In this document: positions 9,321 through 19,429 of the stretch, piece by piece
How positions within the stretch are numbered: the stretch's first letter is position 1
How the letters are laid out: the number at the start of each line of letters is the position of its first letter
Assembly: GCF_036898095.1 (NCBI RefSeq)
Contig: NC_090746.1
Coordinates: forward strand, 114,187,221 to 114,251,220
DNA from: Palaemon carinicauda
Taxonomy: Eukaryota > Arthropoda > Malacostraca > Decapoda > Palaemonidae
Length of the DNA: 64,000 nucleotides
Reading direction: 5' to 3'
Notes under the pieces: generated by a model
The model's database searches: none
What the model saw: only the letters and a program-made list of their open reading frames with translations
What the model was told of the DNA's origin: nothing
Made by a program: the position numbers and the translations under genes

Positions 9321-12300
9321 CTACGGCGGGGACCTTCGGATGGAATCTCTCGGACACAGCATCGCGACGCTTCAACACCGAGTTGGCCCACAGGGTGGTA
9401 ACCTGGTGTGCCAAAAACTCGATGGAGCGGGTGCCCGAGAGCAAGAAGGTCTCTAGGGCCTTCCTATTGGTCTCCTTGGACAAGTCCTCCGATCGCAATA
9501 GGATGCCCAGAGATCCTAACCAGAAGTCCAGCCACGAAGTGGCCTGCATGGCACACTTAGCGACCTTCTCGTGGTTAAGGATCTCTGCCACCAAGAACGA
9601 CACCTGCCGGGCAGAGAGTTTCTCCAAGGGAACTCCCTTCGCCAGCTCCTCTACAGAGTGATGGAGAGGAAGAGCGAGGTTGTGCTCACCCAGGATCTCA
9701 AAATACCTCCTCTGCTGAAGGCGAGGAGGAGGGATGAGTTTGTTCCCGGCAGTGGAACGACTGGAGGAGGCAAGAAGTGCGAGCTGAGCATTGGCCCTAG
9801 CTCTGGCACTCTTCAGCCCCCGAAACCAGGGCAAAGCTGCACTGGTCTTAGGGGCCTTCCGAACGTCAAACACTTCATCCAGAGTTGTGTCTTTGCCTTC
9901 ACGGGGGGGGGGATGACTGGATCCGTAAGACTGTTAAGTTGCCTTATCAGGCTTAGGACCTGCCAGAAGGCATGTTCGGACTCTTGCTGTTCTCCTCCCT
10001 GCGGGCTGGCAGCTAAGTCTCCTGCCCCAGGAATCTCTTCCTGGGGTGATACGTGGACATTCCCCTAGGTAGTCGTGGGTTCCTGACGAATCCTTGCAGA
10101 GGATTTAGGGATGGTCTTGGAATCCTTGGGTTCCTTCCTGGGAGGGATACAGGATCCCAACAACGAGGTTCGAGGGGCCCCTTCCTCACGAGACGATTCT
10201 CCTGCCTGAAGCGAAGTCTCCCCCCCTGGTGCCGAGGGGAAGACTACCGCCCCACTGGACTCACCTGAGGACGGAAAGGCCTCGTCCACGGGAGAAGGAG
10301 AGAGTACTCGTGCAGGAGAGGGGATCCTTGAGACCGACCTCTTGGGAACCAACTTTGCCCTGGGGGAAGTCACCACGAAGTCCACTCCTCTCTTTCTCTT
10401 CAGCGTAGGAGAGACAGCCGCTGGTTTGTTACCCAGCGGACCAAACCAAGTCTGCTGCTCCAAGGACACAGAGTCCGAAATCCTCGCTAAGGAGAAAGGG
10501 ATCGGGCAATCCTTTGGAGTGGACACGACGGTACCTGCCTGAAAAGAAGGTGGGGGAAGAAAGCTGTACTGACCTGTCTTCGTCCTGCACTACCAACCTG
10601 TGCTTGGATGGAGGTGATCCCGAGTGCCGTCTAGGAGCATGCGTCACTGCTGCTACCACCGGCTGTGGAATTCTCCGCGAACTATGGTCGCGCAAAGGCG
10701 AATGGTCGCGCGGGCGAGCGATCGCGCGGGCGAGCGATCGCGCGGGCGCACAGGCGAGTGGGCGTGAGGGTGGGCAGGTAAATGAACACGTGTCCGAGGC
10801 GACGAACGCAAGCGATGGCGCGACGGCGCGACGGCGAGGGATCGTGCTGCCGCGTAGGTGAAGAAGATCGCTGGCGATAATGACCACGTGATGGTAAGCG
10901 ATGGCAAGCAGCATGTGTAGGTGAATGATCGCGTGATAGGGTGCCATGGTGATCAGCATCCGCAAGAGGGCGAGCGTTCAGGGTTGTGCGATGAGGAGCA
11001 GCATGCGTAAGCGGGCGATTGTGCAGGGTTGTGCGATGGCGAGCAGCATGCGCAGGTGAATGATCGCGTGAAAGGGTGCGATGGTGATCAGCATCCGCAG
11101 GAGGGCGATCGTTCAGGGTTGTGCGATGAGGAGCAGCATGCGTAAGCGGGCGATCGTGCAGGGTTGTGTGATGGCGAGCAGCATGCGCAGGTGAATGATC
11201 GCGTGAAAAGGTGCGATGGTGATCAGCATCCGCAGGAGGGCGATCGTTCAGGGTTGTGCGATGAGGAGCAGCATGCGTAAGCGGGCGATCGTGCAGGGTT
11301 GTGCGATGGCGAGCAGCATGCGCAGGTGAATGATCGCGTGAAAGGGTGCGATGGTGATCAGCATCCGCAGGAGGGCGATCGTTCAGGGTTGTGCGATGAG
11401 GAGCAGCATGCGTAAGCGGGCGATCATGCAGGGTCGTGCGATGGCGAGCAGCATGTGTAGGTGATCGCTGGCGAGCTGGTGATCGCTGGCGAGCAGAAGG
11501 TCGACGCGTGTCCTGTGAGAGGACAGGTGGTGCGGCGCGTTCACGAGCAGGAAAGGGAAGATCGCTGGCGCGTTGGCGAGCATGTGTTTCTGACACACGC
11601 GCAGCACGATGTTGCGTAGTCACAGGACCAGGTGGATGGTGAGCAGGGAGTTCAGCGGGAACTAAAGGGTGGTCAGAGACCGCAGGGCGATAGTCCTCAA
11701 ATGAGCGCTGACGCTCGGAAGAGAGCTGGCGAGCAGGAGAGCGCTGGCAAGGGGGGCGAACATCAGGAGAGAGCCGACGAGCAGGTGAGCGTCGGCGAGC
11801 AGGAGATCGTCGACGAGCAGGAGATTGCTGGCGAGCAGGAGAGCGCTTGTGCACTAGCCCTGCTCGCGTAAGGGAAGAATCCCTTAGCCCCGAAGGGACC
11901 GTTGCCCGTCGGGTGACGAGTTCTCCAGAAGGCGAAGGTCCGACAGGAGATGGTGAGCGGTCTGCAGAGAGGTTCAAGGAGGGCGGAGCAGTCGGTTGAG
12001 GCTGACGAGGAGAGTCCCCCCCGGAGGACGAAGACCCAAAAAGGCGCCTCTTAGTCCCCCTGAAAGGGGAAGGGAGGCCCTTGTGGCGTAGAGGGCGGTG
12101 AGCCTTACGGCGGAGGCGGCCTCGGGGGAGATCGTCGGGACCATCGGTCCTCCGAAGGGGAGTCTCCGTCAAAACACTTCCCTCAGAAGGAAGCTGGGCA
12201 GCAGTCGAGACCGAAGGACTCACTTCCCCCTTCGAAGGATACACGGAAGGAGGAGGAGAGCCTTGAGCACCATCACCAGCAACAGCACCTGCGTCAGAAG

Positions 12301-12910
12301 GCCCAGCCACGTCGGAGGCCTCTGTCACCACGACGTCGACAATAGACAGAGGGTCTACCTCCGCTACCACTGGCGACTGTTTAACAGCGGCCCCCAACGA
12401 GACAAGGTCAATAAGAGCGACCCTGGAGGGCAAGCCCTTAAGCCCCAGGGACGACCAAATCTGTAAAAGATTATCACTGGATAAGGCATTATTATCAATA
12501 GCCTCCCCCGGAGGAGGAGGGGGAACCGCCTCGCTATGGGAGGCGACGCCCTCTCCCCCCACCGAAGGTAGGGAAACAGAACAAGGGCCTGCGCTCCCAC
12601 TCGGACGACTCTCCTTAGGAGGCGGACGAGGGGGAGCTTCGGAGGAGGTTTGGGCGGCGGAAGAAGAGTCCCGAGAACCTTCCTCCTTCAAGGCTAACCC
12701 CGGAGGAGAACGGTCTCTCTTGGACTTCTTCTTACACCGACGGCCAAACCTCTCCCACTGGGAGGCAGACCACTCCCTGCACTCACGGCACATGTTATCC
12801 TGGTCGCACCGTCGGCCCCGACATTGAGGGCAGAGGGTGTGAGGATCCGTAATAACGTCCGACATGAAAGTCCCACAAGGACGGCCGGCAACTCCAGGGC
12901 ATGTACGCAT
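9007..12910 (-). pseudogene. gag of element A, multiply broken
   Basis: Start taken at ATG 12,910 (MRTCPG), because it begins the cysteine cluster C4, C12, H24, C27, C30, C35, C41, C44 that aligns with gag of element C (both have DPHTxCxxCR). The middle is Pro/Ser/Arg-rich with SPARRRSPAR repeats and 45-residue repeats. The first frame ends at 10,682. A second frame (from 10,526) meets TAG at 10,065-10,067 but continues to a run of about 10 G (9,903-9,912). A third frame (9,873-9,007) carries the C-terminal domain (SWLDFWLGSLG) and a basic GGKSSRGGK tail. Likely a nucleic-acid-binding particle protein, now dead. Confidence 0.78.
10976..11455 (-). repeat. 135-bp in-frame tandem repeat in gag of element A
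   Basis: The word gttcagggttgtgcgatg recurs at 10,976, 11,111, 11,246 and 11,381, exactly 135 bp apart. 135 bp is 45 codons, so the repeat stays in the gag frame and encodes His/Arg/Asp-rich units (blocks like RTTLHDRPLTHAAPH). About 3.5 copies with few differences, so the expansion is recent. Confidence 0.9.
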
Positions 12911-13035
12911 AGTAAATAAAAGAAAATAACTGAAGGTCAACTTCCAACCAATCACACAAGCTGAAAAGAAAAAGCAGAAAATTAAAGGCTGTCACGAAGG
13001 CGATGAACAGACACGTCTGATCAACGCCGAGCCAA

Positions 13036-13192
13036 AAGTGAAGTGATACAAGTCACCGGTGTGTGGAGGGGGGAGGGGTAGCAAGGTGCCCTTCCCCACC
13101 CCCCACTAACTAGCGCCGGGGTAATTAACCCTCGTTCAAAACTATTGGCTCGTCATTTCAGCTGCACTAAAGGTAATACCCTTTGTAAATAG
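13036..13192 (-). repeat. Right inverted terminal repeat of element A
   Basis: Reverse complement of 5,286-5,452 with scattered mismatches, for example in the poly-G/C core. The element continues to cggttacggaacAAA at 13,219-13,221, where D sequence resumes. Confidence 0.85.
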
Positions 13193-13221
13193 CGTGGTTT
13201 GTATTTCGGTTACGGAACAAA

Positions 13222-14334
13222 GAAAGTTTCACAATCATTTGAAAACTAAAGTATACGTTCTCTCAAACGAAATGAACTCTTAAATTGAGACTTACAATTC
13301 TCTCAATCGTTCGAATGGGAATGGAAATTAACTGAATCCCATATAAATGCAGCGAAAAATTAAATATTAAACATTAAATATTACTTTAATAGTTATAATC
13401 TCTATAAAAATAAAATAATCCCTTAAATTAAGAAATTTCAATAAGAGATGAATCATCGCTTGTATTTATAGGAACATTTACACTTAATATACAAACAAAC
13501 TTAGTATTCCACTAAGGAAACAACGATACATAAAATCGTGCGCTACATCGATTCGTATAAACCTTAAGTGAAATTTAACTTCCTTTAATCTCTGACTAAC
13601 GAAAAATACTGACAGGATCAATTTAAATTTTCCTTTTATATAGTACAACTAAAAAACTTGAGAAGTAAGAAGAATGTACTTCATGTATTCATAAAAATCT
13701 CTACGAAATATTGTACTATTGCAACAATACTGACAACTGCGTAACAACTGAACGCTAGTTAATCTTAGCAAACAGATTGAAGATTACCTCCAGAAAACTA
13801 TTAAAAGGATAAAATTTTCTTAGATAAATAATACTTTAATTAAATTTATAACTTAATATTTCAAAAGAAAGTATTCACTTAAAATTCTTTGTAAAAGCAA
13901 GCGCCGGACTTATAGCCTACGACATAAGGCTGTGACGTCATCAATGGACGAGATGTTTACCTTTCGTCCTATGCTTTCGTAAAGTTTAAAATAGGTCGAA
14001 AAACCTTTTATTCTTACCTTTTAAGTTATAAATACATGATCACAGTTCAAATAAAACAAAAAAGCGAAAGCCTAAACTCAAAAAACGTTAATACATCACC
14101 AAAAAACGTCCAAACAGAGTAAAATGCGAGAGAATTTCCAATAGAACCGACGGCCATGCCGGCAGGGAAAAATCTGAAGAGGTTGGGTATAGTTCTACCT
14201 GTTGTACTGTGAGGGCACTAGTGTACACCTGGCATATCTGCGATAGCTGCGCGAGATTTTGGGAATTTCCTGCCGAGGCGTCAGGGACGCTAGCCATTCT
14301 TATATAACCAGCGGGTAAGTTTTATATTTAAAAA
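13222..14334 (-). other. 5' part of element D, right of the A insertion
   Basis: AT-rich DNA with no open frame of note. The last ~250 bp (14,088-14,334) is moderately GC-rich and ends tataaccagcgggtaagttttat, matching the ICR at the window start. It is therefore the outer end and probable terminal repeat of D. Confidence 0.5.
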
Positions 14335-15538
14335 AAACAAGGATACAGTTGGAAAAATATAAAGTTCATGTAAATGGTGGAAAATTAAAGTATCACAATT
14401 ACCACTAATTTATATTACATCCCTCAGATGGTTTTTACTCTTCTGTGGCTTGCTTTTCTCACAAATAAACAACCTCACTGCAACTGTTCTGGCAAGCAGT
14501 ACATGCGCAAACCATCCCCATGGGTTACTATTAAACTGTTATGATTACCTATAATTTCTATCACATTAATTAAATGAGTTTTGCTCTGCCGTGGCTCGAT
14601 TCACTTGCAAATAACCATAATCTCACTGCTTTTCTGCTCTGGCAAACGGTACATGGATGATCTGCATAGGCCAATTAAGTGGGTCATAATTTCAGGGATA
14701 TTCTTTACTTTCAGATGAGCCACAATAGCTATATAATGAACAAACAGCACTTTCAATATATCAAATTACCGAAATCCTATCTGGGAGAAGTCTTCTCCTG
14801 ACTGTAGTCATGCTAGAACTGAAGTAGAGATGGACAAATAATGACATGTAAAACAACACAAGGGACTTGCGCAAAAAATCTGAAAGTTCTTAATTGGTTA
14901 AAAAGCCACGTAATGATTATGTCATAAACAAACCAGAACAGCTGGTAAAAGTGAATGCAAACAACACATGTACAGTACAGGTAGCCCCAAATCAGTCTCT
15001 TGAACGCAAAAAATGAACTTAGTGAAATGGGTAAAATTATAGTTTAACACAGGACAATATTTCTAATAAAAAAAACTTTTCCGATATTAAATAGTGTGCT
15101 TTCAACAAATTTGACCTTTACTTCCGCCCCAAATAAGCCATCCTCTTGTCATCCTTGCCCCTTCCCAACGGACACAGGTGGGAACCGGGAACTTTGAGTG
15201 GGGGGAAAACAGGAAAAACCATGATTTACAACTGAAAGGCAAAATTCTTGGTAAATATATGATACTTTAATTTCTAGCCAAATACATGATCCATATATTT
15301 TTCATACTCACTATCTTGTGTTTTATGTATTTCTGACCATGATTATTGGGGCAAACCACCCGTTCATGCGTTTTTAAACCCCCTTATATAAAGACAATTA
15401 TGGGGGACCCCCTCTGGGAAACCGGGGTTTTTTTAGGTGGGGCAATGTCATAAACGAGTTATTTGCAGCAATCATAATGGTCAGAAATGCAAAATAAGCA
15501 TAAGATAACCAGTTGGAAAAATTTGTAACCAGTTGGAA
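14335..15538. repeat. Host repeat, unit I (no gene)
   Basis: AT-rich, no coding signal. It begins with cagttggaaaaatataa (14,346), which matches the empty target site of element C. Further blocks (about 14,640-15,050) match 22,640-22,879 and 29,738-29,930 in order, so this is a diverged tandem copy of the sequence that C and B interrupt. Inside it, 14,430-14,505 is repeated at about 14,580-14,650 (both with ctggcaa and gtacatg). 15,320-15,485 contains an inverted pair around tttctgaccat / atggtcagaaa. Confidence 0.55.
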
Positions 15539-15577
15539 AAAATGTTATTTTTATTAGTAAAATAAATTTTTGAATAT

Positions 15578-15736
15578 ACTTACCCGATAATCATGTAGCT
15601 GTCAACTCCGTTGCCCGACAGAATTCTATGGAGGGATACGCCAGCTATCACAATACTAGAAGGGGGTGTACTCACCAGCGCCACCTGTGGCCAGGTACTA
15701 TAGTACTTCTTGTTGACACCTCCTCAATTTTTCCTC
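15578..15736 (+). repeat. Left inverted terminal repeat of element C
   Basis: 159 bp starting acttacccgataatcatg and ending aatttttcctc. Its reverse complement at 22,059-22,217 shows no difference that I can see, the usual sign of a recent DIRS insertion. Confidence 0.9.
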
Positions 15737-15780
15737 GGTCCACTGGTTCTCTATGGGGAGGAAGGGAGGGTCAATTAAAT

Positions 15781-15870
15781 CATGATTATCGGGTAAGTAT
15801 ATTCAAAAATTTATTTTACTAATAAAAATAACATTTTTCAATATTAAACTTACCCGATAATCATGTAGCT
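15781..15870. repeat. Internal complementary region of element C
   Basis: The first part (from catgattatcgggtaagtat) is the reverse complement of the left terminus. The second part (ttcaatattaaacttaccc) is the reverse complement of the right terminus. They join across a short T run, the complement of the A-rich core at both element ends. Confidence 0.88.
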
Positions 15871-16268
15871 GATTCACACCCAGGGGGGTGGGTGAAAACC
15901 AGTGTACAAGATTAAAGGATTGCTAAGTATCCCATATTTCATATAACAGTTATCTCAAATAACAATGAAATAATAAGTACCTGGTAAGGAAGTCGACTTG
16001 AACCGTTACTCTGCCTCTTTTTTAAGTTCGTCTTCCTTACTGAGCGCAGCGTTCCTCTTGGAGGCTGAATCAACTCAAAGGTGCTAAAGTATATAGGGCT
16101 GCAACCCCTACTAAAGGACCTCTACACAACCTCTAACCCAGGCGCTTCTCAAGAATGAATTGACCACCCGCCAAATCAAAAAGATGCGGAAGGCTTCTTA
16201 GCCTACCGTAACAACCATAAAAACAACAATAAAAGCATTCAAGAGAAAGGTTAAAAAAGGTTATGGGA

Positions 16269-19136
16269 TTAAGGGAATGTAGTGGCTGAGCCCTCACCTA
16301 CTACTGCACTCGCTGCTACGAATGGTCCCAGGGTGTAGCAGTTCTCGTAAAGAGACTGGACATCTTTAAGATAAAATGATGCAAACACTGACTTGCTCCT
16401 CCAATAGGTTGCATCCATTATGCTCTGCAGAGAACGGTTTTTATTAAAGGCCATCGAAGTAGCTACGGCTCTTACTTCGTGGGTCCTTACCTTCAGCAAA
16501 GCAAGGTCTTCCTCCTTTAAGTGAGAATGGGCTTCTCTAATCAGAAGCCTTATATAATACGAAACCCCGTTCTTGGACATGGGCCTCGAAGGTTTCTTGA
16601 TGGCACACCATAAGGCTTCTGACTGTCCTCGAATAGGTTTAGACCTATTAAGATAATACTTGAGAGCTCTGACAGGGCAAAGAACTCTCTCTAGCTCGTT
16701 ACCTACCATGTTGGAGAGGCTAGGTATTTCAAACGATCTAGGCCAAGGACGCGAAGGAAGTTCATTCTTAGCTAAGAATCCGAGCTGAAAAGAACATGTT
16801 GCAGATTCGGTCGTGAAACCAATGTTCTTGCTGAAGGCATGAACCTCACTGACTCTTTTAGCTATTGCAAGGCAGACGAGAAAAAGAGTCTTGAGGGTAA
16901 GGTCCTTGAAGGAAGCTGACTGGAGAGGTTCGAACCTAGGTGACATAAGGAACCTTAAGACTACGTCTAGGTTCCAGCCTGGAGTGGGTAGACGACGCTC
17001 TTTAGAAGTCTCAAAAGACTTAAGGATGTCTTGAAGGTCCTTGTTGGAAGAAAGGTCCAAACCTCTGTGGCGGAGAACTGAAGCCAACATACTCCTGTAC
17101 CCTTTAATCGTAGGGGCTGAAAGGGATCTCTCATTCCTAAGATGTAATAGGAAGTCAGCTATTTGGGTCACAGAGGTATTGGTAGAGGATACTGCATTGG
17201 CTCTACACCAGCTCCGGAAGACTTCCCACTTAGATTGGTAGACTCTACGAGTGGAAACCCTTCTTGCTCTGGCAATCGCGCTGGCTGCCTCTTTCGAAAA
17301 GCCTCTAGCTCTAGCGAATCTTTCGACAGTCTGAAGGCAGTCAGCCGAAGAGCGTGGAGGTTTGGGTGCAACCTGTCTACGTGAGGTTGACGTAGAAGGT
17401 CCACTCTTAGAGGGAGAGTCCTGGGGACGTCGACCAGCCATTGAAGTACCCCTGTGAACCATTCTCTTGCAGGCCAAAGGGGAGCAACCAGCGTCAGCCG
17501 TGTCCCTTCGTGCGAGATGAACTTCTGAAGGACTTTGTTTATTATCTTGAACGGTGGAAATGCGTAAAGGTCGAGATGGGACCAGTTCAGCAGAAAAGCA
17601 TCCACATGAACTGCTGCTGGGTCTGGAACTGGGGAACAGTACAGCGGAAGTCTCTTGGTCATGGAGGTGGCAAACAGATCTATGGTAGGCTGACCCCACA
17701 AGGTCCAAAGTCTGTTGCACACACTCTTGTGGAGGGTCCGTTCCGTGGGAATGACCTGATCCCTTCTGCTTAGGCGATCTGCTGAGACGTTCATGTTGCC
17801 CTGAATGAACCTCGTGACTAAAGTGAGGTTTTGACTTCTTGACCAAATGAGGAGGTCCCTTGCGATCTCGTATAGGCTCCTCGAATGGGTCCCTCCTTGC
17901 TTGGAGATGTAAGCCAAGGCTGTGGTGTTGTCGGAGTTCACCTCCACCACCTTGCCTAGCAGGAGGGACTTGAAGTTCAACAGGGCTAAATGAACTGCTA
18001 GTAGCTCCTTGCAGTTGATGTGGAGCGTTCCCTGTTCCTCGTTCCACGTTCCCGAGCACTCCTGTCCGTTCAAGGTCGCACCCCAGCCCGAGTCCGATGC
18101 ATCTGAGAAGAGATGAAGATTGGGGGTCTGAATAGCCAACGATAGACCCTCCCTGAGAAGGAGATTGGTCTTCCACCACAAGAGAGTGGTCTTCATCTCT
18201 TTGGTGACTGGGATAGAGACTGCTTCGAGAGTCAAACCCTTGTCCCAATGAGCTGCAAGATGGAATTGAAGAGGGCGGAGGTGGAGTCTCCCTAGCTCGA
18301 CGAACAGGGCCAGCGATGAAAGGGTCCCTGTGAGACTCATCCACTGTCTCACCGAGCAACTGCTCCTCTTCAGCATGCTCATGATGCAATCTAGGGCTTG
18401 GCTTATCCTTGGGGCCGATGGAAAAGCCCGAAAATCCTGACTCCGAATCTCCATTCGCAGGTACACAATGGATTGGGAGGGAATGAGCTGAGACTTTTCT
18501 AGGTTGACTAACAGACCCAATTCTTTGATTAAGTCCAAAGTCCAGTTGAGACTCTCCAGACAGCGACGACTCGTGGAGGCTCTCAACAGCCAGTCGTCTA
18601 AGTAAAGGGAGGCTCTGATGTCCGATAAGTGGAGGAATTTTGCTATATTCCTCATCAGATGCGTAAACACCATAGGAGCTGTGCTTAGGCCAAAACACAG
18701 GGCTTGGAATTGGTAGACAACCTTTCCAAAAACGAATCTCAGGAAAGGTTGGGAGTCTGGATGAATAGGAACGTGAAAGTAGGCATCTTTCAGGTCCAAC
18801 GAGACCATCCAGTCCTCCTGCCTGACCGCTGCTAGGACCGACTTCGTCGTCTCCATCGTGAACGTCTGCTTGGTGACATACGCATTGAGCGCGCTGACGT
18901 CCAGCACCGGTCTCCAACCTCCTGTCTTCTTGGCCACCAGAAAGAGACGGTTGTAGAAGCCCGGGGATTGATGGTCCCGGACTATAACCACTGCCTTCTT
19001 CTGTACAAGGAGCGACACCTCCTCGTGCAACGCTAGCCTCTTGTCCTCTTCTTTGTAGTTGGGAGAGAGGTTGATGGGAGATGTGGTCAGAGGGGGTTTG
19101 CGGCAGAATGGTATCCTGTAACCCTCCCTCAGCCAA
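16269..19136 (-). CDS. Tyrosine recombinase of element C, in a long overlapping frame
   Basis: 955-codon frame. The recombinase is residues ~596-955 (about 17,351-16,269), with TIKGYRSML in the N-terminal domain, catalytic Arg in AKRVSEV (~761), His and Arg in RTHEVRA (~886 and ~889), and the nucleophile Tyr in ASFYLKD (~922). Expected to integrate circular element DNA at an AAA core. The ~595 codons upstream run in a different frame across the RT gene, have no recognisable domain, and are Ser/Pro/Gln/His/Gly-rich, as expected of an off-frame reading. Real initiation is probably close to the RT stop at 17,168, giving ~184 nt overlap. Confidence 0.88.
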   Translation of the reverse strand: MAEGGLQDTILPQTPSDHISHQPLSQLQRRGQEASVARGGVAPCTEEGSGYSPGPSIPGLLQPSLSGGQEDRRLETGAGRQRAQCVCHQADVHDGDDEVGPSSGQAGGLDGLVGPERCLLSRSYSSRLPTFPEIRFWKGCLPIPSPVFWPKHSSYGVYASDEEYSKIPPLIGHQSLPLLRRLAVESLHESSLSGESQLDFGLNQRIGSVSQPRKVSAHSLPIHCVPANGDSESGFSGFSIGPKDKPSPRLHHEHAEEEQLLGETVDESHRDPFIAGPVRRARETPPPPSSIPSCSSLGQGFDSRSSLYPSHQRDEDHSLVVEDQSPSQGGSIVGYSDPQSSSLLRCIGLGLGCDLERTGVLGNVERGTGNAPHQLQGATSSSFSPVELQVPPARQGGGGELRQHHSLGLHLQARRDPFEEPIRDRKGPPHLVKKSKPHFSHEVHSGQHERLSRSPKQKGSGHSHGTDPPQECVQQTLDLVGSAYHRSVCHLHDQETSAVLFPSSRPSSSSCGCFSAELVPSRPLRISTVQDNKQSPSEVHLARRDTADAGCSPLACKRMVHRGTSMAGRRPQDSPSKSGPSTSTSRRQVAPKPPRSSADCLQTVERFARARGFSKEAASAIARARRVSTRRVYQSKWEVFRSWCRANAVSSTNTSVTQIADFLLHLRNERSLSAPTIKGYRSMLASVLRHRGLDLSSNKDLQDILKSFETSKERRLPTPGWNLDVVLRFLMSPRFEPLQSASFKDLTLKTLFLVCLAIAKRVSEVHAFSKNIGFTTESATCSFQLGFLAKNELPSRPWPRSFEIPSLSNMVGNELERVLCPVRALKYYLNRSKPIRGQSEALWCAIKKPSRPMSKNGVSYYIRLLIREAHSHLKEEDLALLKVRTHEVRAVATSMAFNKNRSLQSIMDATYWRSKSVFASFYLKDVQSLYENCYTLGPFVAASAVVGEGSATTFP

Positions 19137-19429
19137 CTGACAGACTGGGCGTCTGCCCCTCTCTTTTCCCAGGCTTGCCAGAAGATCTTGAGTCTGGCTC
19201 CTACTGCTGTCTGGAGATGCGGAGAGTCAGTTTTTTCCTTTAGAAGCCTTGGAACTTTTCCTAGACTTGCTCCTGGAAGAGTCTGGACGGGAGCTTCGTC
19301 GGCTGGGGGCTCTACCACGAAAGGGCGGAATGAACCTCGTAGCAGGAGTATCAGCCACTGGGGTGCGATAAGTCCTGGGGACTGAGGTAGCAACCTTAGT
19401 CTTACGAGCCGATGAGGCCACAAGATCAT
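17168..19429 (-). CDS. Reverse transcriptase-RNase H-methylase-like protein of element C
   Basis: 753 residues, intact. RT ~155-300: LFLVAKKTGGWRP, SLDLKDAYFHVPIH (Asp 212), CFGLSTAPMVF, LYLDDWLL (Asp 278, Asp 279). RNase H ~436-555: LFSDASDSGWG (Asp 443), INCKELLAVH (Glu 475), NSDNTTALAY (Asp 500), SADRLSR (Asp 551). C-terminal ~580-680: IDLFATSM, YAFPPF, LVAPLWPAREWF, the block usual in DIRS elements and compared to Dam-type methylases. Copies element RNA to DNA and degrades the RNA strand. ATG 19,429 overlaps gag by ~200 nt. Homology begins only near residue 75, so an internal start, frameshift or re-initiation is possible. Confidence 0.93.
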   Translation of the reverse strand: MILWPHRLVRLRLLPQSPGLIAPQWLILLLRGSFRPFVVEPPADEAPVQTLPGASLGKVPRLLKEKTDSPHLQTAVGARLKIFWQAWEKRGADAQSVSWLREGYRIPFCRKPPLTTSPINLSPNYKEEDKRLALHEEVSLLVQKKAVVIVRDHQSPGFYNRLFLVAKKTGGWRPVLDVSALNAYVTKQTFTMETTKSVLAAVRQEDWMVSLDLKDAYFHVPIHPDSQPFLRFVFGKVVYQFQALCFGLSTAPMVFTHLMRNIAKFLHLSDIRASLYLDDWLLRASTSRRCLESLNWTLDLIKELGLLVNLEKSQLIPSQSIVYLRMEIRSQDFRAFPSAPRISQALDCIMSMLKRSSCSVRQWMSLTGTLSSLALFVELGRLHLRPLQFHLAAHWDKGLTLEAVSIPVTKEMKTTLLWWKTNLLLREGLSLAIQTPNLHLFSDASDSGWGATLNGQECSGTWNEEQGTLHINCKELLAVHLALLNFKSLLLGKVVEVNSDNTTALAYISKQGGTHSRSLYEIARDLLIWSRSQNLTLVTRFIQGNMNVSADRLSRRDQVIPTERTLHKSVCNRLWTLWGQPTIDLFATSMTKRLPLYCSPVPDPAAVHVDAFLLNWSHLDLYAFPPFKIINKVLQKFISHEGTRLTLVAPLWPAREWFTGVLQWLVDVPRTLPLRVDLLRQPHVDRLHPNLHALRLTAFRLSKDSLELEAFRKRQPARLPEQEGFPLVESTNLSGKSSGAGVEPMQYPLPIPL

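Larger units (their letters stand above)
5234..13221 (-). mobile_element. DIRS-like element A (nested in D)
   Basis: About 8.0 kb, genes on the minus strand in the order gag, RT-RNase H, tyrosine recombinase, ICR. Both ends abut an AAA: tgttaa-AAA-tgacaaattcg at the left and cggaac-AAA-gaaagtttc at the right. There is no target duplication, as expected for recombinase-mediated integration. Inverted terminal repeats are 5,286-5,452 and 13,036-13,192; the ICR is 5,489-5,588. Gag carries a frame change, a stop and a homopolymer frameshift; RT has one in-frame TAG; the recombinase frame is open. It cannot be autonomous as it stands. Confidence 0.88.
1..14334 (-). mobile_element. DIRS-like element D, decayed, split by element A
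   Basis: Old DIRS-type retrotransposon read right to left. Its internal complementary region lies at the window's first bases and its right terminus at about 14,331, where the same ccagcgggtaagttttat end recurs. The other terminal repeat lies before the window. Between them are remnants of a tyrosine recombinase (458-1,520) and gag (3,276-4,173) in the same order as in intact element C. The stretch where RT should be (about 1,520-3,270) shows no RT motif. Element A (5,234-13,221) is inserted inside it. Termini and ICR resemble those of C, so D and C belong to one lineage. Confidence 0.75.

Noticed and set aside
10525..10600. A 35-base GT-AG intron in gag of element A (gtcagtac ... ttcag) that might join two frames
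   Set aside because: Removing 35 bases does not bring the two frames into phase, and 35 bases is too short for an animal intron.
10514..10861. Plus-strand frames across gag of element A (also 11,436-11,871 and 12,098-12,466)
   Set aside because: Shadows of the GC-rich gag repeats on the other strand, with no independent motif.
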